A stretch of DNA of 11,352 nucleotides from Pseudomonadota bacterium (GTDB lineage: Bacteria; Pseudomonadota; Gammaproteobacteria; Burkholderiales; Burkholderiaceae_F). Of this stretch, positions 1-4,888 are shown piece by piece. The translations under genes were made by a program, and so were the position numbers. The number at the start of each line of letters is the position of its first letter. Positions within the stretch are counted from its first letter, which is position 1. A model generated the notes under the pieces. The model did no database searches, had not been told where the DNA came from, and worked only from the letters and a program-made list of their open reading frames with translations. The stretch covers positions 1-11,352 of the forward strand of contig JAEZVV010000187.1 of the NCBI GenBank assembly GCA_023443095.1, in the 5' to 3' direction.

Positions 1-333
1 GTTAAGCACCGCGGCGCCGATCAGGTCGACCCAGTAATACTCGCCCTCGGGCAGGGGCGGAAACTCGGACCGAGCCACCGCCACCGTGCAACCGCGAAGC
101 GCGTCCGCAGCTTCCTTGGTTTCGCAGCCGGCCCACTTAGCGACCAGCTGACCGCCGGCACCGTGCTGCTTCACGCCCTCGAGCTTGAGAGCGACCAGAG
201 CGTCCGCTTGCTTCAGCCACCAGCCGCGCGCCGCGAGCAGGACGGCGCCGTCTTGATGCGGAACCACCCTCACCCAGCCACGCACTCCGTAGGAGCCGCG
301 CAAGCTGCCGAGTTCAACCAGTTCCGCTGTCAT
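1..333 (-). CDS. rimM: Ribosome maturation factor RimM (16S rRNA processing), 3' part cut off by the window edge
   Basis: RimM binds ribosomal protein S19 and assists late maturation of the 30S subunit head in the cytoplasm. The 111 residues visible out of the usual ~170 show the N-terminal barrel opening, VELGSLRGSYGVRGWVRV (residues 6-23), a typical RimM start (gene product beginning with a G-x-hydrophobic stretch and the G-V-x-G-W turn). The ELxGCTVAVxRSEFPPLPEGEYYWVDLIG-type linker into the PRC-barrel domain is also present (about residues 78-106). The ATG at 333 is preceded by a GGTGG-like ribosome site. The gene follows rpsP by 37 bases on the same strand, the conserved rpsP-rimM-trmD-rplS order, so trmD and rplS are expected beyond the left edge. 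The reading frame is open to position 1; the C-terminal domain is not visible. Confidence 0.95.
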   Translation of the reverse strand, partial: MTAELVELGSLRGSYGVRGWVRVVPHQDGAVLLAARGWWLKQADALVALKLEGVKQHGAGGQLVAKWAGCETKEAADALRGCTVAVARSEFPPLPEGEYYWVDLIGAAVLN

Positions 334-342
334 CGCCACCAC

Positions 343-360
343 GGCCGGTCAGGACCGGCC
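343..360 (-). promoter_or_regulatory. GC-rich hairpin in the rpsP-rimM gap, just upstream of the rimM ribosome site
   Basis: GGCCGGTC and GACCGGCC form a perfect 8-base inverted repeat around a 2-base centre (7 bp with a 4-base loop in practice). It lies about 10 bases before the rimM start codon, next to the GGTGG ribosome site, with no T run after it. It is therefore not a classic terminator. In E. coli, rimM and trmD are translated far less than rpsP and rplS, and mRNA structure near the rimM start is involved. A comparable role here is an inference. Confidence 0.55.
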
Positions 361-370
361 GACGTCGGTT

Positions 371-622
371 TCAGGCAGCCGCCTTGGCCGCTTCCTTGAC
401 CAGACGCTCGACCGTGGGCGACATCTTGGCGCCAACGCCGGTCCAGTGAGCCAGGCGATCCTCGGCGATGCGCAGCTTCTGCTCAGCACCCGCTGCGACC
501 GGGTTGTAGAAACCGACACGCTCGATGAAGCGGCCGTCGCGCGGGTTGCGCGAGTCGGTCGCGACGATATTGAAGAAGGGACGCTTCTTGGAGCCGCCGC
601 GGGCCAGACGAATCACGACCAT
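371..622 (-). CDS. rpsP: 30S ribosomal protein S16
   Basis: S16 is a small-subunit assembly protein that contacts the 16S rRNA 5' and central domains. The 83-residue product has the usual length and the family signature from its first residue: MVVIRLARGGSKKRPFF (1-17), then IVATDSRNPRDGRFIERVG (19-37) and FYNP (38-41). The start at 622 is chosen because it opens this signature and has AAGGA seven bases upstream. An extension to a further-upstream start would add 25 residues unlike any S16. It is the first gene of the rpsP-rimM operon and divergent from the small membrane protein gene at 790. The alanine/lysine-rich tail (KEAAKAAA) is common in betaproteobacterial S16. Confidence 0.98.
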   Translation of the reverse strand: MVVIRLARGGSKKRPFFNIVATDSRNPRDGRFIERVGFYNPVAAGAEQKLRIAEDRLAHWTGVGAKMSPTVERLVKEAAKAAA

Positions 623-708
623 CTTTTTTCCTTTTGAATCCGAAAAAAACTGTTGCGCTAAAGTTTGCGCTGCCAATCGCAACGCGTCAGGCGCCACGAA
701 AACCCGTT

Positions 709-738
709 ATTCTATCCGGCGACCCCTTCCCCAAGCAA
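709..738 (-). promoter_or_regulatory. Candidate sigma-70 promoter for rpsP-rimM
   Basis: Read on the minus strand, TTGCTT (738-733) is followed by an 18-base spacer and TAGAAT (714-709). The -10 element matches 5 of 6 consensus bases; the -35 element matches only its first three. Transcription would begin near 702, giving an 80-base leader before rpsP. The leader includes an A/T-rich stretch in front of the ribosome site. Position and match are good for the only minus-strand operon starting here, but this is pattern matching alone. Confidence 0.5.
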
Positions 739-789
739 GCTTGCCTCGTGGCGAGCGGCATCGGGGTCGGCCCACCCCATCTTTTCGCC

Positions 790-1191
790 ATGCCCTTCCG
801 CAACAAAACCCTGGCCGCGCTGCTCGCCTTCCTGGGAGGCGGGATTGGTGCTCCCTGGCTTTATCTGCGCCAACGCGGCTGGTGGCTGCCGCTGGGAATC
901 ACGGCATTTTCCCTCCCCCTGCTCATCGGCGTGAAGAACTGGCCCCAGAGTCCGGCGTTTTTCCTGCTGATGACACCGGTTATTGCGGGTTTTCTCTATA
1001 GCCTCATGCTCGCACTGATGCCCGACTCGAGCTTCGATGCCCGCTTCAACCCGCAGACGGAGCGCCGCAACCAAAGCGGCTGGCCGGCGGTCCTGGTAGC
1101 CGTCATCACCTTGCTGGTCGGATCCGTACTCACTCTCTCGACTCTCGTGCTGGCTATCCAGACAATGGTCGAGCTTTCTCTGGCGCGCTGA
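790..1191 (+). CDS. Small four-helix membrane protein, TM2-like N-terminus (hypothetical)
   Basis: The function is unknown. The 133-residue product opens with MPFRNKTLAALLAFLGGGIGAPWLYL, which resembles the start of TM2-domain proteins (K-x-x-A-x-L-L-A-x-x-G-G-x-G-A-H-R-F-Y-L). The usual H-R-F is replaced here by P-W-L. Hydrophobic segments lie at about residues 8-26, 32-48, 57-77 and 99-127, with a charged stretch at 79-97 between the last two, so an inner-membrane protein is likely. The ATG at 790 is preferred because the open frame upstream has only a TTG and would place a non-hydrophobic, promoter-overlapping leader in front. No strong Shine-Dalgarno is visible, and a small GGGGT/ACCCC inverted repeat (763-778) sits before the start. 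The stop codon abuts that of the convergent radical SAM gene. Confidence 0.75.
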   Translation: MPFRNKTLAALLAFLGGGIGAPWLYLRQRGWWLPLGITAFSLPLLIGVKNWPQSPAFFLLMTPVIAGFLYSLMLALMPDSSFDARFNPQTERRNQSGWPAVLVAVITLLVGSVLTLSTLVLAIQTMVELSLAR

Positions 1192-2271
1192 TCAGAAAAG
1201 GCTCATTTGCGGCGACGGCCGTCGCGGAGGGACAAAAGCTTCGCGCGCCTCGATCCGGGCGTCGCGCGCCAGGCCGGCACGGGCGCAGGCTTTCTCGAAC
1301 CGTTGCCGGATCAGGTCTGCCCAAACGCCACGGCCCTTCATGCGGGCAGCGAAGTCGGAGTCGTTGCGCGCCCCTCCGCGCATCTCCCGTACCCGGTTCA
1401 TGACCCGCCCCGCACGGTCCGGGAAATGTGCGGCCAGCCATTCCTCGAACAGCGGCGCCACCTCCCAGGGCAGGCGCAGCACCGTGTAAAACGCGCCGCC
1501 CGCCCCCGCCTGCGCTGCGGCCTCCACCACCGCCTCGAGCTCGGGTTCGTTGATAAAGGGAATCACCGGCGCAAAGTTCACATGGACCGGAATGCCGGCC
1601 GCCGCCAGCGTCTGCACCGTCCTCAGGCGCCGCTGCGGGCTGGCAGCGCGCGGTTCGAGCCGGCGCGAGAGCGAGGCATCCAGCGTCGTGATGCTGACAA
1701 ATACCTGGACCAGGCCGCCGCCGGACAGATCGGCCAGTAGGTCAAGATCGCGCTCGATCAGCGAACTCTTGGTGACGATGCCGACCGGGTGGCGGGTCCG
1801 CGCAAGCAGTTCGAGCACGGCGCGGGTGATCCGCAGTTCGCGTTCGATCGGCTGGTAGGCATCGGTCGCTGTCCCCAGCGCCACCAGCCCCGGCCGGTAG
1901 TTCGTCGCCGCCAACTCGCGCTCGAGCACTTCGGCCGCGTTGCGCTTGGCAACTAGCTTGGTTTCAAAATCGAGCCCGGGCGAGAGGTTCAGGTAGGAAT
2001 GCGTCGGCCGCGCGTAGCAGTAGATGCAACCGTGTTCGCAGCCGCGATAGGGGTTGATCGAACGGTCGAACGGGATGTCGGGCGAGTCGTTGTAGGTGAT
2101 CAGGCTGCGGGCCGTCTCGAAACTCACCGTCGTTTCCAGGCGCGAGGGTTCGTCCCCTTCAGCCTGTTCGGCTTCGTGATCGAGCCAGTCGCCGTCATCC
2201 TCGCGGACGGCCGTCTCGAAACGATGGGGCAGAAAGCTGACCGCGCCGCGGCCTTTGCGTGCGACAGCCAT
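1192..2271 (-). CDS. PA0069-family radical SAM protein (spore photoproduct lyase-like)
   Basis: This is a predicted radical SAM enzyme with a [4Fe-4S] cluster that would cleave S-adenosylmethionine; its substrate is unknown. The 359-residue product carries the cluster motif C-E-H-G-C-I-Y-C at residues 78-85 (Cys78, Cys82, Cys85), within the family signature NDSPDIPFDRSINPYRG that precedes it. Further conserved blocks are SPGLDFETKLVAK, GTATDAYQPIER and VTKSSLIERDLDLLA, then APVIPFINEPEL and NRVREMRGG near the C-terminus. Length and motifs match Pseudomonas PA0069 and mycobacterial Rv2578c. The family is SPL-like by sequence, but photoproduct repair has not been shown for it to my knowledge. 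The ATG at 2271 has GAGGTG four bases upstream and lies eight bases after the DUF3501 stop, so the two are surely co-transcribed. A TTG at 2283 would add four residues and overlap that stop. Confidence 0.92.
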   Translation of the reverse strand: MAVARKGRGAVSFLPHRFETAVREDDGDWLDHEAEQAEGDEPSRLETTVSFETARSLITYNDSPDIPFDRSINPYRGCEHGCIYCYARPTHSYLNLSPGLDFETKLVAKRNAAEVLERELAATNYRPGLVALGTATDAYQPIERELRITRAVLELLARTRHPVGIVTKSSLIERDLDLLADLSGGGLVQVFVSITTLDASLSRRLEPRAASPQRRLRTVQTLAAAGIPVHVNFAPVIPFINEPELEAVVEAAAQAGAGGAFYTVLRLPWEVAPLFEEWLAAHFPDRAGRVMNRVREMRGGARNDSDFAARMKGRGVWADLIRQRFEKACARAGLARDARIEAREAFVPPRRPSPQMSLF

Positions 2272-2279
2272 CACCCACC

Positions 2280-2864
2280 TCAAGCGAAGTCGAGCGCCAG
2301 AGCGGCCTGAGTCGCAGGAGCCAAGGGATCGACGCGCGCTGCGTAATGCGGATGGTCGACTCCGATCGCCACGGCCGCGCCTCGGCGGAAGGCCTCGATC
2401 ATCGGCCGGCTCAGCTCGAAACGGAGGAAATGCACCGCCGAGGTTTTCACTTCGGTTTCTCGCTCCATGTCTTCGTCGGCAATCGCCTCGACCTTGCCGA
2501 AACCCTCGACCTGGAGATAGACCCGATGCTCGATCCCGCGCAAGCGGACCAGCGCCTGCGCCCGCTGGGCGGGATCGGGATACTCGATCATCATCGTCGC
2601 CTTCAGGTTCGAACCGTCGGGCACCAGCGCGCTGTAGGTCTCGAGTTCGTGCCGGATGCCGTTTTCGTCGAAGGTCTTCTCGGCGCGCAGCATTTCCTGA
2701 ACCTGGTAGCGGACGCTCAACTCGTCTTCGAAGATCAGCCGCACGTGCGATCCCAGCTCGACGACGCGATGTTTCTTGTGTGCCATCACGCGCGCCCGGA
2801 ACTCGGGGCGCTGGCGCCCGTAAGCCTCGAGCGTCAACAGACTGTCGCGGGTGATGCCGGCCAT
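2280..2864 (-). CDS. DUF3501 family protein
   Basis: The biochemical function is unknown. The 194-residue product matches the DUF3501 family along its length: HKKHRVVELGSHVRLIFED (29-47), VRYQVQEMLRAEKTF (51-65), the hallmark LVPDGSNLKATMMIEYPD (80-97), RLRGIEHRVYLQVEG (107-121) and ADEDMERETEVKTSAVHFLRFEL (129-151). No transmembrane segment, signal peptide or cysteine pair is visible, so it is probably a soluble cytoplasmic protein. The start at 2864 is chosen because it has an AGGAG nine bases upstream and lies 16 bases past the preceding Fe-S gene stop. A longer frame would overlap that gene. DUF3501 genes commonly follow a CCG-domain Fe-S protein and rubrerythrin, exactly as here, suggesting one shared process. 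Only the association is known, not the mechanism. Confidence 0.93.
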   Translation of the reverse strand: MAGITRDSLLTLEAYGRQRPEFRARVMAHKKHRVVELGSHVRLIFEDELSVRYQVQEMLRAEKTFDENGIRHELETYSALVPDGSNLKATMMIEYPDPAQRAQALVRLRGIEHRVYLQVEGFGKVEAIADEDMERETEVKTSAVHFLRFELSRPMIEAFRRGAAVAIGVDHPHYAARVDPLAPATQAALALDFA

Positions 2865-2880
2865 GAACTGCTCCTGGATG

Positions 2881-4233
2881 TCAGAGCCCGTAGGCGATAC
2901 GCACAAGGGTCAGCGGGTGAGCCAGACGCGGCGTTGCCCCCCCGAGTTCGGCCTGGGCGTAAAGGCCTATGCCTTGTTCGATATGGTGGCCGCCCAGCTG
3001 GCAGTCCGAACCGATGAAGTCGGGTCCGTCCTTGGCCATCGCCTTGAACACCGGTTTGCCGATCTTCATCGCCATGCTGTGGAACTTCTTCTTGCACCCC
3101 CAGGTGCCCGAGTGGCCCGAGCAGCGTTCCACCGTCGTCACCTCAGCGCCGGGAATCAGCTTGAGCAGGTCCTCGGTCTTGCGGCCGATGTTCTGCACTC
3201 TAAGGTGGCAGGGCACATGGTACGAGACCTTGCCCAGCGGCGGCGGGAACTCGGTCTTGAGCAGGCCGTCCTTGTGGCGCGCCACCAGGTACTCGAAGGG
3301 GTCCCACATCGCATCCTTGACGGCCTGCACGTCCGCGTCGTCGGGGAACATCAGCGGCAGCTCCTGCTTGAACATCAGGGTGCACGACGGGATCGGCGCC
3401 AGGATGGCATAACCCTGTCGCGCCAAGGCCGCGAGCTTGGGGATGTTGATCGCCTTGGCTTCGGCCACGGCATCGAGATCGCCGAGTTCGAGCACGGGCA
3501 TGCCGCAGCACGCGGCTTTGTCCACCAGCGAATAAGGAATCTGGTTGTGCTCGAGGATCTTCACCAGGTCCAGACCGAAGCCGGGCTCGTTGTAGTTGAC
3601 GAAACAGGTCGAATAGATCGCCACCTTGCCGGGGGTGCGCTCGCCGTCCCGCACCGGCGCCGCCGAGTTCGAGCTTGCCAGCGAATCGAAGCGGCGCGGC
3701 GCGTAACTCGGGATCCAGGCGGCCTTGTCCACCCCGAGCCTGGATTCCATCAGCGAACGCATGGCAGCCGTACGGTTGACGGCATTCACGGTAGCTGTCA
3801 CCACCGGGATGCCGGCCAGTTGCCCGAGCAAGTCGGTCTTGGCCATCAGGCGGTCGGCGCGCGTAGCGCCGTGAGTGCGGAAATGCACGGCCTTGGCGCG
3901 CAGCATCAGATGCGGAAAATCCACGTTCCAAGGATGCGGCGGCACATACGGGCACTTCGTCATGTAGCAGAGGTCGCACAGGTAACACTGCTCGACCACG
4001 TCGTGGAACTTCTCGCGCGGCACGCCGTCGAGCTCGAGTGTGGGGCTGGCGTCGATCAGGTCGAACAGCGTAGGGAAGGCGCCGCACAGGCTGACGCAAC
4101 GGCGGCAGCCGTGGCAGATGTCGAACACTCGCTCGAGCTCTTTTTCGAGCTGGACCGGGTCCCAGAAAGCGGGGTTCTTCCAATCGAGCGGGTGCCGGGT
4201 CGGCGCCTCGAGACTGCCTTCGCGAACCGTCAT
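2881..4233 (-). CDS. Heterodisulfide reductase-related CCG-domain Fe-S protein
   Basis: This is a predicted soluble electron-transfer protein or reductase of the GlpC/HdrD-like type. The 450-residue product has an N-terminal two-cluster ferredoxin part: Cys40, 43, 46, 50 (C-HG-C-RR-C-VSL-C) and Cys83, 86, 89, 94 followed by Pro95 (the last spacing is four residues rather than the usual three). Two CCG-type domains follow: Cys210 with CCGMP at 242-246 and Cys284; then Cys342, Cys371, Cys380 and Cys411. Such domains bind non-cubane [4Fe-4S] clusters in heterodisulfide reductase HdrB. No transmembrane helix is visible, unlike the membrane-bound EMO/DUF224 oxidoreductases. The ATG at 4233 is used because upstream only a GTG (4272) is in frame; the ribosome site is weak. 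The gene lies between rubrerythrin (76 bases upstream) and DUF3501 (16 bases downstream). The physiological donor and acceptor are unknown. Confidence 0.9.
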   Translation of the reverse strand: MTVREGSLEAPTRHPLDWKNPAFWDPVQLEKELERVFDICHGCRRCVSLCGAFPTLFDLIDASPTLELDGVPREKFHDVVEQCYLCDLCYMTKCPYVPPHPWNVDFPHLMLRAKAVHFRTHGATRADRLMAKTDLLGQLAGIPVVTATVNAVNRTAAMRSLMESRLGVDKAAWIPSYAPRRFDSLASSNSAAPVRDGERTPGKVAIYSTCFVNYNEPGFGLDLVKILEHNQIPYSLVDKAACCGMPVLELGDLDAVAEAKAINIPKLAALARQGYAILAPIPSCTLMFKQELPLMFPDDADVQAVKDAMWDPFEYLVARHKDGLLKTEFPPPLGKVSYHVPCHLRVQNIGRKTEDLLKLIPGAEVTTVERCSGHSGTWGCKKKFHSMAMKIGKPVFKAMAKDGPDFIGSDCQLGGHHIEQGIGLYAQAELGGATPRLAHPLTLVRIAYGL

Positions 4234-4262
4234 GGGTGGCCTAACTCTCGCAGGTGAAAGTT

Positions 4263-4290
4263 CCGGCGGCACGGGAAAACCGGCCGCCGG
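4263..4290 (-). promoter_or_regulatory. Strong hairpin between the rubrerythrin and Fe-S protein genes
   Basis: CCGGCGGC (4263-4270) pairs perfectly with GCCGCCGG (4283-4290). Inside it CGG (4272-4274) pairs with CCG (4280-4282), giving 11 base pairs with a single-base bulge and a five-base loop. It starts about 20 bases beyond the rubrerythrin stop and ends about 30 bases before the Fe-S gene ATG. No T run follows on the transcribed strand, so full termination is unlikely. An RNA-processing or 3'-end stabilising element that lets rubrerythrin accumulate above the downstream genes is a reasonable inference. Confidence 0.6.
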
Positions 4291-4309
4291 CTGCCCAAGC
4301 TTGCCCCGC

Positions 4310-4729
4310 TCAGTCGGCCATCCCGTCCAGGGTCTTCTGGAACTTGTTGGCGTGCGAGCGCTCGGCCTTGGCCAGGGTTTCGAACCAGTCGGCGATTTCC
4401 TCGAAACCCTCGTCTCGAGCCTCCTTGGCCATGCCCGGATACATGTCGGTGTATTCGTGCGTCTCGCCGGCGATGGCCGACCTCAGGTTCTCTTGCGTAG
4501 GACCGAACGGCAAGCCGGTCGCCGGGTCGCCGCATTTCTCCAGGTACTCGAGGTGGCCGTGCGCATGGCCGGTCTCGCCTTCGGCGGTCGAGCGGAAAAC
4601 CGCCGACACGTCGTTGTAACCCTCGACGTCGGCCTTGGCGGCGAAATACAGGTAGCGCCGGTTGGCTTGCGACTCGCCCGCGAACGCGGCCTTCAGATTG
4701 CCTTCGGTCTTGGATCCCTTCAGATTCAT
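4310..4729 (-). CDS. Rubrerythrin family protein (ferritin-like di-iron domain only)
   Basis: Rubrerythrins are non-haem di-iron proteins that reduce hydrogen peroxide in the cytoplasm. The 139-residue product is a single four-helix ferritin-like domain. Likely iron ligands are Glu19 (AGES), the first E-x-x-H at Glu52-His55 (EGETGH), Glu89 and Glu92 (AGETHEY), and the second E-x-x-H at Glu123-His126 (ERSH). The C-terminal rubredoxin domain with its two C-x-x-C pairs, present in classical ~190-residue rubrerythrins, is absent. The protein ends in DGMAD soon after the last helix, so electrons must come from a partner. The ATG at 4729 has GAGGAG six bases upstream. It heads the run rubrerythrin, CCG Fe-S protein, DUF3501, radical SAM, which fits a peroxide or redox-defence role. 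Confidence 0.93.
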   Translation of the reverse strand: MNLKGSKTEGNLKAAFAGESQANRRYLYFAAKADVEGYNDVSAVFRSTAEGETGHAHGHLEYLEKCGDPATGLPFGPTQENLRSAIAGETHEYTDMYPGMAKEARDEGFEEIADWFETLAKAERSHANKFQKTLDGMAD

Positions 4730-4787
4730 GGCCCACTCCTCTGGTTGATCAGGAAAGACACGCCCGGACCGCGCCGAGCATAGGCGG

Positions 4788-4817
4788 AATCTAGGCCAAA
4801 GCGGGATAGGCCTCCAA
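4788..4817 (-). promoter_or_regulatory. Weak promoter candidate for the rubrerythrin gene
   Basis: On the minus strand TTGGAG (4817-4812), an 18-base spacer and TAGATT (4793-4788) form a possible sigma-70 promoter, with three and four consensus bases respectively. Another -10-like TATGCT lies at 4782-4777 without a good -35. GCATAGGC-type repeats overlap this area, so an activator-dependent promoter is possible. Confidence 0.3.
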
Positions 4818-4833
4818 TGCGAAGCACCTATCA

Positions 4834-4858
4834 CCGGCATAGGCAGGCGCTATGCCGG
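4834..4858 (-). repeat. Nine-base inverted repeat between the acyl-CoA dehydrogenase and rubrerythrin genes
   Basis: CCGGCATAG (4834-4842) and CTATGCCGG (4850-4858) are perfect complements around a seven-base centre. The repeat lies about 30 bases after the acyl-CoA dehydrogenase stop and 105 bases before the rubrerythrin ATG. No T run follows on either strand, so it is either a weak terminator or stabilising hairpin for the dehydrogenase mRNA, or an operator. Its GCATAGGC core recurs at 4778-4785 (and ATAGGC at 4806-4811), which favours a protein-binding site. Confidence 0.45.
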
Positions 4859-4888
4859 ACGACAGGCGCTTTTTCTCCCTGCTCCCGC

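Noticed and set aside
735..744. GCAAGCTTGC palindrome
   Set aside because: It overlaps the rpsP -35 candidate but is only ten bases with no second copy nearby; I see no support for an operator.
634..789. N-terminal extension of the small membrane protein from a TTG at 634
   Set aside because: It would overlap the rpsP promoter and leader region, lacks a ribosome site, and adds 52 residues before the recognisable TM2-like start at 790.
2851..4257. 468-codon plus-strand frame opposite the Fe-S protein
   Set aside because: Same reason: the minus strand has two ferredoxin-type cysteine motifs and two CCG domains; the plus frame has no recognisable domain.
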